The notes: generated by a model not told the origin, from the letters alone. A stretch of 64,000 nucleotides of DNA from NC2004 sp050874905 (GCA_050874905.1 JBNMLP010000006.1:72815-136814), one strand, 5' to 3'. Shown: positions 25,912 to 34,259, counted from the stretch's first letter. Translations and numbers: made by a program.

Positions 25912-26322
25912 ATGGTACAAAAGGTAATAAAAGATCCCATGTTTCTGGCACAGAAGTCGGTGGATGCTACAAGGGAAGATGCGCAGGTGATCGTGGATCT
26001 GCTGGATACATTGCGGGCTCATTTAGATCACTGTGTGGGCATGGCTGCCAATATGATCGGAGTGAAAAAGAGGATTATTGTGGTGGCAGCAGGACCATTT
26101 CAATTTCCGATGATCAATCCCGTTATTGTAAAAAAGTCCGGTGCCTATCAGACGGAGGAAGGATGCCTTTCTTTGGATGGAGTGCGTCCCTGCAAAAGAT
26201 ATCAGGAGATTGAAGTGGAATATCTTGATCAGAATTTTAAAAAGCAGCGGGGAAAATATTCCGGATGGACGGCGCAGATCATTCAGCATGAGATCGATCA
26301 TTGTAACGGAGTGGTGATATAG
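25912..26322 (+). CDS. Peptide deformylase family protein with a substituted motif I
   Basis: 136 residues, shorter than housekeeping deformylases (about 150-190). The metal ligands are all present: Cys in EGCLS and both His in QHEIDH with the catalytic Glu. Motif I, normally GxGLAAxQ, reads GMAANMIG, so the conserved Gln that polarises the formyl group is Met. It could be a divergent but active enzyme or one with another substrate. A second, canonical def gene probably exists outside the window. It lies between DUF2752 and a toxin-like pair on one strand. Confidence 0.85.
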   Translation: MVQKVIKDPMFLAQKSVDATREDAQVIVDLLDTLRAHLDHCVGMAANMIGVKKRIIVVAAGPFQFPMINPVIVKKSGAYQTEEGCLSLDGVRPCKRYQEIEVEYLDQNFKKQRGKYSGWTAQIIQHEIDHCNGVVI

Positions 26323-26354
26323 GGAATGAGAAAGATAGGGAGGTAGATTATAAT

Positions 26355-26816
26355 ATGGCATTGATGACGGTGTATCATGGTGGATATGAACCTGTAGACC
26401 ATCCGGAAATACGTATAGGACGTAATACAAAGGATTTTGGACCGGGATTTTATTGTACCGTGATCAAGGAACAGGCAGAGCGATGGGCAAAAAGATATGC
26501 TACCAAGGTAGTATCTGTTTATGATGTGAGAATGAATGGAAATTTAAATATAAAAGAATTTACAGAGATGACAGATGAGTGGCTGGACTTTATTATTGCC
26601 TGCCGTTTTGGAAAAAAACATGACTATGATATTGTCATTGGAGCCATGGCAGATGATCAGATTTATAACTATGTATCGGATTACATGGAAGGAACGATTA
26701 CCAGAGAACAGTTCTGGATTCTGGCAAAATTTAAATATCCAACATATCAGATCAATTTTTGCACAGAACAGGCACTTAAATGTCTGCAATATCGAGGATG
26801 CGAGGTGATGAAATGA
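26355..26816 (+). CDS. DUF3990 protein, probable ADP-ribosyltransferase-fold toxin
   Basis: 153 residues. The start VYHGG, then DFGPGFYCT and a following helix with QAERWA match the DUF3990 layout, which I take to be a small ADP-ribosyltransferase fold: His in the first strand, GxGFY in the second and an acidic or Gln residue near FCTEQAL close to the end. Its stop overlaps the start of the next gene (ATGA at 26813-26816), the arrangement of a toxin-antitoxin pair. No signal peptide, so it acts in the cell. The assignment as a toxin is inference. Confidence 0.75.
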   Translation: MALMTVYHGGYEPVDHPEIRIGRNTKDFGPGFYCTVIKEQAERWAKRYATKVVSVYDVRMNGNLNIKEFTEMTDEWLDFIIACRFGKKHDYDIVIGAMADDQIYNYVSDYMEGTITREQFWILAKFKYPTYQINFCTEQALKCLQYRGCEVMK

Positions 26817-27271
26817 CACAGGGACGAGAAGACAAAAAGGACAATGATCTCTTCTATACATGCTCTTTGATTGATTATATTGCGAGAAAAACACATAATA
26901 CCAGATGCTTTGTTGTGGATGTTTTAGGATATGAACGGATCACTAAAATATATGATCTGGCGGATGTTTATCATAGTGATAATATAGAACGTGTGAGTGA
27001 TGATTTCATTAAAGAAGCAGGTATTACCAATGGCAATTTTGATAATGTTTCTGAATGTAAGTATGCGATTCCCTCCCACTGGGATATTGGAAAAGTATAT
27101 AAACGTCTGATCAAGCAGGTGGCAGAAAAGAAGAAGATTGCTGTGGTGGATGCGCTATTCGAGGTGTATCATTCCTTTATCAGTGCGAAAATAGATGATT
27201 ATAACAGCAGTGTTTATTATGAAAATCCATCCTATTTGTATGAAAGTTTTATGGAAGGACATGTATTGTAG
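26813..27271 (+). CDS. Probable partner or antitoxin of the DUF3990 protein
   Basis: 152 residues from the ATG at 26813, after a GAGGTG site; overlaps the DUF3990 gene by four bases. The first 75 residues resemble DUF3791, a small helical domain (pattern LIDYIARKTHNT, then YDLADVYH) often encoded beside DUF3990. The second half (about 80-152) is a further helical region that I do not recognise. A role in neutralising the DUF3990 protein follows only from gene order. Confidence 0.6.
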   Translation: MTQGREDKKDNDLFYTCSLIDYIARKTHNTRCFVVDVLGYERITKIYDLADVYHSDNIERVSDDFIKEAGITNGNFDNVSECKYAIPSHWDIGKVYKRLIKQVAEKKKIAVVDALFEVYHSFISAKIDDYNSSVYYENPSYLYESFMEGHVL

Positions 27272-27316
27272 GGGATATAAGCAAAGGACAAAGTAATTGC
27301 TTATTATTTCAAAGGT

Positions 27317-27360
27317 TTGAAGCAAATTTGGACAAGAAGATAATATGCCTTCAAAGCATA
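27317..27360 (+). promoter_or_regulatory. Candidate promoter and LysR-type operator upstream of the flavodoxin gene
   Basis: TTGAAG (27317-27322) and TAATAT (27341-27346) are 18 bases apart. Overlapping the -10 is TATGC-N7-GCATA (27344-27360), a palindrome containing the T-N11-A core of LysR regulators (T27346, A27358). A second weak promoter, TTCAAA (27350) with TATAAG (27374), is also possible. Confidence 0.45.
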
Positions 27361-27411
27361 CACTCGCATACTATATAAGTATTAGACATAACGCCGCCCC
27401 CGCCTTATACT

Positions 27412-27456
27412 AACTGTGTAAGATAACAACAACCTATCTTGCACAGTTTTATTTTG
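27412..27456 (+). terminator. Terminator or attenuator directly before the flavodoxin gene
   Basis: AACTGTGTAAGATA (27412-27425) pairs with TATCTTGCACAGTT (27435-27448) with one G-T pair and a 9-base loop, followed by a T-rich run. Only four bases separate the T run from the AAAGGAGG of the next gene, so no promoter fits between. Confidence 0.88.
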
Positions 27457-27476
27457 TTTAAAGGAGGATGGCAGTA

Positions 27477-27947
27477 ATGAAAAAAAGAGTAGTTGCGTAT
27501 TTTAGTGCAAGCGGAGTAACCAAAAAAGTAGCAGAAATGATTGCGGAGGCTTTGTCTTGCGATATTCATGAAATTGTACCGAAGGTCGCTTATACCAAAG
27601 CAGATTTAGACTGGATGGACAAATCATCCAGAAGCAGTGTGGAAATGAAGGACAAGAGTATCCGCCCGGAACTTGCCGAGGATAACGATGATATAGAAGC
27701 ATACGATGAGATCATATTGGGATTTCCGATCTGGTGGTATGTGGCACCAACGATCATTAATACCTTTTTGGAAAAATATGATCTTAAGGGAAAGAAGATC
27801 GTGTTGTTTGCGACTTCTGGTGGAAGCGGATTTGGCAATACCGTAAAAGAGCTTGCACCGTCTGCACCGGGAGCGGTAATAGAAGAAGGAAAACTGTTAA
27901 ATCGTGCGACGAAGCAGGAGATTTCTGAATTTGTAAATACCTTATAA
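27477..27947 (+). CDS. Flavodoxin-like protein
   Basis: 156 residues from the ATG at 27477; the ATG at 27468 abuts the AAGGAGG. The phosphate loop is SASGVTKKVA near the start, and the FMN-stacking loops GFPIWWYVAPT and ATSGGSGFG follow. It is a short-chain flavodoxin of the NAD(P)H-dependent or flavodoxin_4 kind that carries electrons in the cytoplasm. It is followed 21 bases later by an AhpD-cupin fusion, so a redox or detoxification operon is likely. Confidence 0.9.
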   Translation: MKKRVVAYFSASGVTKKVAEMIAEALSCDIHEIVPKVAYTKADLDWMDKSSRSSVEMKDKSIRPELAEDNDDIEAYDEIILGFPIWWYVAPTIINTFLEKYDLKGKKIVLFATSGGSGFGNTVKELAPSAPGAVIEEGKLLNRATKQEISEFVNTL

Positions 27948-27968
27948 GAGCAAAGGAGTGAAAGAACG

Positions 27969-28721
27969 ATGGGAAAGATTACACAGACAGCAGGCAGAGA
28001 TGCGCTTATGACATTTGCACCGGATTTTGCACATTATAATGATGATGTGTTATTTGGAGAGAACTGGAACAATCAGGATATTGATGTAAAGACAAGAAGT
28101 ATCATAACAGTGGTTGCGTTGATGGCATCCGGAATCACAGATTCTTCCTTAAAGTTTCATTTGCAGAATGCGAAGGCGCATGGCGTGACACAAAAGGAGA
28201 TTGCAGCCATTATTACACATGTTGCATTTTATGCAGGCTGGCCAAAAGGATGGGCAGTATTTAATCTTGCAAAAGAGGTGTGGGCAGATGCCGAGGGAGA
28301 CCTTCCGTATGAGGATCCGGCAATGCGTGCGCATGCTAAAGAGATGGTATTTCCAATCGGTGCGCCAAATGATGCATTTGCAAAATACTTTAGCGGCAAC
28401 AGCTATCTGGCACCGGTATCTACCAGTCAGGTTGGCATTTTCAATGTGACATTTGAGCCGGGCTGCCGTAACAACTGGCATATTCACCATGCGAAAAGCG
28501 GTGGTGGACAGATTCTTGTGTGTGTAGCCGGAAGAGGTTATTATCAGGAAGAGGGCAAAGATCCGGTTGAAATGAAACCGGGAGATACGATCAACATTCC
28601 GCCGGAAGTAAAGCATTGGCACGGCGCAGCCAAAGACAGCTGGTTCAGTCATCTTGCTGTAGAAGTACCGGGAGAAGAAACCTCAAACGAGTGGTGTGAG
28701 CCGGTAGAAATTGATCTCTAA
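27969..28721 (+). CDS. Carboxymuconolactone decarboxylase-like domain fused to a cupin
   Basis: 250 residues. Residues 1-110 form a CMD/AhpD-like helical domain; the CxxC of AhpD peroxidase reductants is not seen, but HVAFYAGWPKGW marks the CMD core. Residues about 140-245 form a cupin with metal-binding His in NWHIHHAKSGGGQ and a second motif PPEVKHWHGA. Such fusions are usually annotated only by domain; a hydrolase or isomerase role in detoxification is possible. It follows the flavodoxin gene and is closed by a terminator. Confidence 0.9.
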   Translation: MGKITQTAGRDALMTFAPDFAHYNDDVLFGENWNNQDIDVKTRSIITVVALMASGITDSSLKFHLQNAKAHGVTQKEIAAIITHVAFYAGWPKGWAVFNLAKEVWADAEGDLPYEDPAMRAHAKEMVFPIGAPNDAFAKYFSGNSYLAPVSTSQVGIFNVTFEPGCRNNWHIHHAKSGGGQILVCVAGRGYYQEEGKDPVEMKPGDTINIPPEVKHWHGAAKDSWFSHLAVEVPGEETSNEWCEPVEIDL

Positions 28722-28744
28722 GATAGAAAAAAGGTAAACGATAT

Positions 28745-28791
28745 GCCTTCGCTGTCCGATACAACATATAAGGATAGCGAGGGCTATTTTT
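28745..28791 (+). terminator. Rho-independent terminator after the cupin gene
   Basis: GCCTTCGCTGTCC (28745-28757) pairs with GGATAGCGAGGGC (28772-28784), two G-T pairs, then TATTTTTA. It falls inside a longer reading frame beginning at 28743, which argues that the following gene starts later. Confidence 0.85.
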
Positions 28792-28838
28792 ATGGATGCG
28801 TAAATGGATTTACGGAGAGCGGACAGGGAGGTTTTCGT

Positions 28839-29441
28839 ATGAAAATTGGAGAAGCAAGAGAACGATACAGTGCCGTGTTAAAAGAGTATAACATGCAGAA
28901 ATGCCAGATTGCCAAGCAACAAAAGGAACTGCAGCAGAAAATGAAAAATACGGAAAATGGAAGCAGTGTGTATGCAGAGGAAGCGGCATCTTTGGAGCTT
29001 TCTTACCAGGCGGTCAGCGAAAAACAGGGAGAATACCAGAAGTATATGGATCAACTGACACAGCAATGGGAGGGACAGTTTAACACAGTGGCGGCAGAGC
29101 AGCAGTCGAAAAGTGCTCAAAAGAGTGGAGATGAGATGCGAAAGATCCTGACGATCGCGCGTCGTATCATGCACGGTGACATTGTTCCGATCACGGATGA
29201 GCGTAAGCTGATGGAATTTGATAAGGATCTGTATCAGATGGCAAAAAGCATCGGTGCTATGAAGCAGCTTGAGAAGCGGAAAAAATATAAATCCCTCTGG
29301 GAGGATGAAAAGAAAGAAAAGACGCTTGATCCGATGGAGGAATCAGACGACAAAGAAGCATTTTCCAATGGACCGGAGATCGTATCGGCAAGCGATGTGG
29401 CAGCGTCCGCACAGGATTCTGCAAATGATAACATGCAGTAG
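28839..29441 (+). CDS. Helical, charged cytoplasmic protein, function unknown
   Basis: 200 residues from the ATG at 28839, which follows a GGGAGG by about 8 bases. A longer frame from 28743 would translate the preceding terminator. About residues 1-95 are strongly coiled-coil in character (many Gln, Lys, Glu); residues 100-150 look like a folded helical part; the last 45 residues are acidic and disordered. I recognise no domain, signal peptide or membrane helix. It precedes a LysR gene by 15 bases. Confidence 0.75.
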   Translation: MKIGEARERYSAVLKEYNMQKCQIAKQQKELQQKMKNTENGSSVYAEEAASLELSYQAVSEKQGEYQKYMDQLTQQWEGQFNTVAAEQQSKSAQKSGDEMRKILTIARRIMHGDIVPITDERKLMEFDKDLYQMAKSIGAMKQLEKRKKYKSLWEDEKKEKTLDPMEESDDKEAFSNGPEIVSASDVAASAQDSANDNMQ

Positions 29442-29456
29442 AAAGGTTTTTAGTAA

Positions 29457-30356
29457 ATGGAACTCAGGGTATTGCGATATTTTCTGATGGTAGCAAAGGA
29501 GCAGAGTTTTACGAAAGCGGCAGCGCAGCTTCATATCACGCAGCCGACTCTTTCCAGACAGCTTGCTGCCTTGGAGGAAGAACTGAAAACACCTCTTTTT
29601 GTCAGGGGCGGTCACAGCATTACGCTGACAGAGCAGGGACTGTTGTTAAAACGGCGTGCTCTGGAGATCCTTGATCTGGAAGAGAAAATAGAGGAGGAGT
29701 TTAAAGGGGAAAAAGGAACGGTATTAGGAAATATCACGATCGGATGTGGAGAATTTGCAGCGGTTGAAATCTTGGCAAAGATGATAAGCTGCTACAAGGA
29801 ACAGTACCCGCTTGTTCAGATCACGCTTCACACAGGAACAGCAGATACCATATTGGAAATGATGAACAAAGGACTGGTTGACATTGGCCTGTTTTTAGAG
29901 CCAACCAATACCGAGGAACTGGATTATATCAGAATTAAGGACAGCGACCGCTGGGTAGTAGGAATGCGCCCGGATGATCCACTGGCAAAGAAGAAACGAA
30001 TAACGAAAGAAGAACTTTTAGATCTGCCATTGATCCTGCCGGAACGCTACAGTATCCAAAATGAGCTTGCAAACTGGTTTGGGAAGGACTATACTTCTTT
30101 GCAGATTGCATTTGTCAGTAATTTAGGAACAAATGCAGCAGTGATGGCGATGCATGGATTGGGGTATCCGGTGTCGATTGAAGGTGCTGCGAAGTATTGG
30201 AGGGAGGAGCTGATCGTGCAAAGGCCGCTCTATCCTGAAATCAGATCCAATACGGTGATCGCATGGAGGCGGAATCTTCCCCATGCCAAAGCAGTGCGGC
30301 TCTTTATCGAGCAGATCAGGGAATATCCTCTTGGTCATACTTTATTGAGGGAGTAA
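29457..30356 (+). CDS. LysR-type transcriptional regulator
   Basis: 299 residues. The N-terminal winged helix is clear (LRYFLMVAKEQSFTKAA, then ITQPTLSRQLAALEEEL). The effector domain spans about 90-295. It lies downstream of the flavodoxin and AhpD-cupin genes and directly upstream of a MATE pump, so either may be its target; a T-N11-A palindrome is present before the flavodoxin gene. The genes share a strand, which is less common than the divergent arrangement of LysR genes and their targets. Confidence 0.95.
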   Translation: MELRVLRYFLMVAKEQSFTKAAAQLHITQPTLSRQLAALEEELKTPLFVRGGHSITLTEQGLLLKRRALEILDLEEKIEEEFKGEKGTVLGNITIGCGEFAAVEILAKMISCYKEQYPLVQITLHTGTADTILEMMNKGLVDIGLFLEPTNTEELDYIRIKDSDRWVVGMRPDDPLAKKKRITKEELLDLPLILPERYSIQNELANWFGKDYTSLQIAFVSNLGTNAAVMAMHGLGYPVSIEGAAKYWREELIVQRPLYPEIRSNTVIAWRRNLPHAKAVRLFIEQIREYPLGHTLLRE

Positions 30357-30375
30357 GGGACAAGGAGAGAAAACT

Positions 30376-31752
30376 GTGGAATCAGTAAAACGAAATGAAA
30401 TGGATATGCTTCACGGAGGACTTGCCGGAAAACTGATCTTATTTTCCATGCCGCTTGCATTTAGCAGTATTTTGCAGCAGTTGTTTAATTCTGCTGATGT
30501 GGCAATTGTAGGACGTTTTGCCGGAGACACGGCACTGGCAGCAGTGGGAAGCTGCGTGGCATTGGTTGGTATCTTTGTAAATCTGATCGTTGGGCTTTCG
30601 GTTGGTCCGAATGCAGTGCTTGCCAATCTGATCGGGCAGAAAAAAAGAAGCGCGATTCCAAAGGTGCTGCACACCATACTGGCATTTGGTCTGCTGCTTG
30701 GAATATTGCTGATGGGCATTGGACTGCTTACTGCAAAGGTTATACTGGAAATATCCGGGACACCGCAGCGTGTTATGCCGCAGGCATTGGTCTACATCAG
30801 GATATATTTTGCCAGTATTCCTTTCATGGTGATCTATAACTTTGGAGCAGCGTGCCTTAGAAGCTACGGCGACACAAGACGCCCAATGTTTTATCTGATC
30901 GTGTCCGGCATTGCCAACGTGATCTTAAATCTGCTGCTGGTCATTGGATTTGATCTTGGTGTGGCGGGAGTTGCGATCGGAACATTTTTATCGAACCTTA
31001 TGAGCGCCGCAATGGTGCTGTTTCATCTGTGGCACAGGGAGGATGAATTTTCCTTCCATGTGAAGCTGTTAAAAATAGAACGGGAACCGTTGATGCAGGT
31101 ATTAAAGATAGGAATCCCGTCCGGTATCCAGGGCGCGATCTTTTCCATTTCCAATGTTTTCATACAAACCGGCATCAACAGCTTCGGAGAAAATGCCATT
31201 GCAGGGTCTTCCTTAGCATTAAACTTTGAATATTTTACTTATGATATTGCAAATGCTTTCGCACAGGCAGCAGTGACATTTACCAGCCAGAATTACGGGG
31301 CAGGAAATATCAGACGGTGTAAAAAGATTTTCTGGCAGTGTATGGTATTTGGTATTGGATTTACAGAAATTCTCGCGATCATCTTTATTGTCTGGGATGA
31401 TTTTTTCGTCAGCATTTACACGACCAGTGAAATGGTGGCAGTTTATGCGGTGATCCGGATGCAGCGGGTGTGTGCCCTGGAGGGGCTTACCACAACTTAC
31501 GAGGTAGAAAGCGCCGCGCTTCGTGGCATGGGAAAATCCTTAGAGCCTGCGATCTTTACGATCCTTGGAACAGTGGTATTCCGCCTGATCTGGCTCGCAA
31601 CAATCTTTAAAATACTGCCAACTTACGAATGGCTCATGAATGTATATGTCGCTTCCTGGATATTTACGGGAACCGCTCTATTTTTCGTATATCTGCATCA
31701 TATGAAGAAAGTGGAGAAGAGGATGAACGATCGGGAGGCACTGCAGGGATAA
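30376..31752 (+). CDS. MATE family efflux transporter
   Basis: 458 residues with twelve membrane helices. The start is the GTG at 30376 after AAGGAGAG. Typical MATE features include FSMPLAFSSILQQLFNSADV at the first helix and the internal repeat with SGIPSGIQGA-like sequence in the second half. It would export drugs or metabolites with a Na+ or H+ gradient. It follows the LysR gene by 19 bases and is probably in the same transcript. Confidence 0.95.
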   Translation: MESVKRNEMDMLHGGLAGKLILFSMPLAFSSILQQLFNSADVAIVGRFAGDTALAAVGSCVALVGIFVNLIVGLSVGPNAVLANLIGQKKRSAIPKVLHTILAFGLLLGILLMGIGLLTAKVILEISGTPQRVMPQALVYIRIYFASIPFMVIYNFGAACLRSYGDTRRPMFYLIVSGIANVILNLLLVIGFDLGVAGVAIGTFLSNLMSAAMVLFHLWHREDEFSFHVKLLKIEREPLMQVLKIGIPSGIQGAIFSISNVFIQTGINSFGENAIAGSSLALNFEYFTYDIANAFAQAAVTFTSQNYGAGNIRRCKKIFWQCMVFGIGFTEILAIIFIVWDDFFVSIYTTSEMVAVYAVIRMQRVCALEGLTTTYEVESAALRGMGKSLEPAIFTILGTVVFRLIWLATIFKILPTYEWLMNVYVASWIFTGTALFFVYLHHMKKVEKRMNDREALQG

Positions 31753-31780
31753 GGAAATCTATTTCAAGGCCGACTTACTC

Positions 31781-31809
31781 TTGTAATTTTTCAAGGATTA
31801 AGCTATACT
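31781..31809 (+). promoter_or_regulatory. Promoter of the aldolase gene
   Basis: TTGTAA (31781-31786), 17-base spacer, TATACT (31804-31809), leaving a leader of about 60 bases before the ATG at 31874. Confidence 0.85.
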
Positions 31810-31873
31810 AAGACTATCTAGGTGGGTGTAAGACAACCTGCCGGAAATTTAGAACGTATGGAGGAATTTAATA

Positions 31874-32737
31874 ATGTTAGTTTCAGCAACAGAAATGTTA
31901 AAGAAGGCAAAAGCTGGTCACTATGCAGTTGGACAGTTCAACATCAACAACTTAGAGTGGACAAAGTCTATTCTTTTAACTGCAGAAGAGTTAAAGAGCC
32001 CTGTTATCCTTGGTGTATCTGAGGGTGCTGGTAAGTATATGACAGGTTTCAAGACCGTTGCAGCTATGGTTAAGGCTATGGATGAGGAGTTAGGAATTAC
32101 AGTTCCTGTAGCACTTCACTTAGATCATGGTACTTACGAAGGATGTTACAAATGTATCAAAGCCGGATTTACATCTATCATGTTTGACGGATCTCATTAT
32201 CCATTCGAGGAGAACCTTGCAAAGTCTACAGAGTTAGTAAATGTAGCTCATAACTTAGGCCTTTCTATCGAGTGTGAAGTAGGTTCTATCGGTGGAGAAG
32301 AAGACGGTGTTGTAGGTATGGGTGAGTGTGCAGATCCAGAAGAGTGTAAGACAATCGCTGATTTAGGTGTAGATATGTTAGCTGCTGGTATCGGTAACAT
32401 TCATGGTAAATACCCAGCAAACTGGCAGGGATTAAGCTTCGAGACATTGGATGCTATCCAGGCTAAGACAGGTGAGATGCCATTAGTATTACACGGTGGT
32501 ACAGGTATCCCTGCAGACATGATCAAGAAAGCCATTACACTTGGCGTATCTAAGATCAATGTAAATACAGAGTGCCAGTTATCCTTCCAGGAAGCAACAC
32601 GTAAGTACATCGAAGCTGGTAAGGACTTAGAGGGCAAAGGATTTGATCCTCGTAAGTTATTAGCACCAGGTGCAGAAGCAATCAAAGCAACTGTAAAAGA
32701 GAAGATGGAATTATTCGGATCAGTAGGAAAAGCCTGA
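31874..32737 (+). CDS. fba: Class II fructose-1,6-bisphosphate aldolase
   Basis: 287 residues. Zinc-binding and catalytic segments are visible: LHLDHGTYEGC, the ECEVGSIGGEEDG loop, GNIHGKYP and LHGGTGIP, ending with the conserved KINVNTE. It splits fructose-1,6-bisphosphate in glycolysis. Codon use is strikingly biased (nearly all Leu as TTA, many GGT/GTA), unlike its neighbours, as expected for a very highly expressed gene. It stands alone between a strong promoter and a strong terminator. Confidence 0.97.
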   Translation: MLVSATEMLKKAKAGHYAVGQFNINNLEWTKSILLTAEELKSPVILGVSEGAGKYMTGFKTVAAMVKAMDEELGITVPVALHLDHGTYEGCYKCIKAGFTSIMFDGSHYPFEENLAKSTELVNVAHNLGLSIECEVGSIGGEEDGVVGMGECADPEECKTIADLGVDMLAAGIGNIHGKYPANWQGLSFETLDAIQAKTGEMPLVLHGGTGIPADMIKKAITLGVSKINVNTECQLSFQEATRKYIEAGKDLEGKGFDPRKLLAPGAEAIKATVKEKMELFGSVGKA

Positions 32738-32766
32738 GAATTGGTTTGAACTGAATCAGAAATGAC

Positions 32767-32806
32767 AAAGGACATCATGCTAAGAAATTAGTATGATGTC
32801 CTTTTT
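32767..32806 (+). terminator. Rho-independent terminator of fba
   Basis: A 17-bp stem (32767-32783 with 32788-32804, one G-T pair, arms starting AAAGGACATCAT) with a four-base loop, then TTTTTG. Confidence 0.95.
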
Positions 32807-32839
32807 GTACATAGCTGTATTTTTTATTTTGATTTTCAT

Positions 32840-33616
32840 TTAAGCAAGGTGGTTAAATCCCATAATTACAATTCCTAATACGACTAATACGATACCGGTT
32901 GCCCGGTTTAAGGTCGCCGGTTTTGCTTTGTTTGCAAATACTGCTGCAATACGTGCCCAGATCAATGTAAATATTATGCACAAGATCCATACAGTGATAT
33001 CCGGAGTTCCGCCGATGGAAAAATGCGATACTGCACCGGTGAATGCAGTAAATGTCATAATAAATACACTTGTTCCAACAGCAGTTTTTAATTCATATCC
33101 GAGAACACTGGTTAAGATAAGCAGCATCATCATGCCACCGCCTGCTCCCACAAATCCACAGATAAACCCGATCATAACACCGCATAGAATAGATGGAACA
33201 ATTCTTTTTTTCCATGAAATATTCTGCATTGCTTCTTTCGTAGTCATGACTGGACGCACGATAAATTTTACACCCAGTAAGAATGTCATAAACACAGAAA
33301 ATCCGCCCATTGCCGCAGAAGGAACACGGCTTGCAACATAGCTTCCAACGACTGTAAAAAGCAGGACGCTCAGCATCATAACAATTCCATTTTTCACATC
33401 AAGATTTTTATTTTTATAATAGGTGTAGGCAGAAATTGCACTTGCCAATACATCTGAAGATAACGCAATACCAACTGCCATATAAGGATCCATTTTTAAA
33501 AATGTAATTAACATGGGGCTTATGACTGCTGCTGCACTCATCCCGGCAAAACCGGTACCAAGTCCGGCTCCCATTCCTGCAAAGAAGGTTACTAAAATTG
33601 TAATTAAAATTTTCAT
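32840..33616 (-). CDS. TauE/SafE family sulfite or anion exporter
   Basis: 258 residues from the ATG at 33616, which has a GAGGAAAA site; the longer frame to 33736 runs into the nuclease remnant. Seven to eight membrane helices; the family start FFAGMGAGLGTGFAGMSAA and the matching second repeat GFICGFVGAGGGMMML are present. These proteins move sulfite, sulfoacetate or related anions; the substrate here is unknown. It may be transcribed through the remnant from upstream. Confidence 0.92.
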   Translation of the reverse strand: MKILITILVTFFAGMGAGLGTGFAGMSAAAVISPMLITFLKMDPYMAVGIALSSDVLASAISAYTYYKNKNLDVKNGIVMMLSVLLFTVVGSYVASRVPSAAMGGFSVFMTFLLGVKFIVRPVMTTKEAMQNISWKKRIVPSILCGVMIGFICGFVGAGGGMMMLLILTSVLGYELKTAVGTSVFIMTFTAFTGAVSHFSIGGTPDITVWILCIIFTLIWARIAAVFANKAKPATLNRATGIVLVVLGIVIMGFNHLA

Positions 33617-33641
33617 GATTTTCCTCGTATTCCAGCATAAC

Positions 33642-34208
33642 TCATGCAGCTTTTGTAATAAGCGTAAGGAATGTGAGCCATGCCTCCCATTTGTTTTCGA
33701 TAGGTTTATTTTGATGAGTTTTCTTAAAAATGTCAAGTGGCAGGAAGATATATTTCTGCAACAGGTTAAGCTTTACGCCGCTGTCTACCACCTGTTCGGC
33801 ACGATGGATAAAAATATTCTTATAGGGATGAAATTCCTTTGGGCTGTTTTCATAGAGTACGATCGTGTAAACAGTCTTAATATCTTTGTAGCTGAATTTA
33901 TGTTCTCTGCTCTGATCCCGGACGCGCTTGTACTGGCGCAGCAAAAGATCCGCAGAATAGCAGGCGCACCGCTGTCCCGGAAACATATATCCTACTTTTT
34001 GGACTTCCACGTTTGCAATGCTTCCGTCTCCAAGTTCCACAACAATGTCCGTTACCAATAACGATGTCTCATCTGCGATTCTTGCGGAATCATTAGGCAG
34101 TACGCTGAGGATCTTGACCTGCTCGCCAAGAAGGACAGAAAGCCAGTCTTCTAACCGTCCGGCTGCATATTCCGGGTTTAATACTTCTTTGATTCCAACA
34201 AAGAAAAA
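33642..34208 (-). pseudogene. Remnant of a PDDEXK transposase-like nuclease gene
   Basis: An open stretch of 188 codons with no start codon after a TGA at 34211-34209. Its reading (KEVLNPEYAAGRLEDWLSVL, then VKILSVLPNDS, VTDIVVELGDG, NVEVQKVGYMFPGQR) matches the long-form PDDEXK_2 nucleases. Bases about 33668-34086 are nearly identical to 34574-34992 of the neighbouring intact gene (an estimated 95 percent by eye), but both flanks differ. The 3' end switches after EAWLTF to an unrelated 8-residue tail. It lies between the TauE gene and the intact nuclease. Confidence 0.85.
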
Positions 34209-34242
34209 TCACCCCCACAAAGTATATCTTTTTGTGGAGGTG
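34201..34242 (-). terminator. Terminator of the intact nuclease gene
   Basis: On the minus strand CACCTCCACAAA pairs with TTTGTGGGGGTG (one mismatch) around a 9-base loop, followed by ATTTTTCTT. Confidence 0.88.
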
Positions 34243-34259
34243 ACATATTCCTGTACTTT

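Noticed and set aside
28149..28652. A 167-codon minus-strand frame within the AhpD-cupin gene
   Set aside because: Shadow of a clear two-domain gene; no ribosome binding site or domain.
28743..28838. N-terminal extension of the 200-residue protein from an ATG at 28743
   Set aside because: This part encodes a terminator hairpin, and a good GGGAGG lies before the ATG at 28839.
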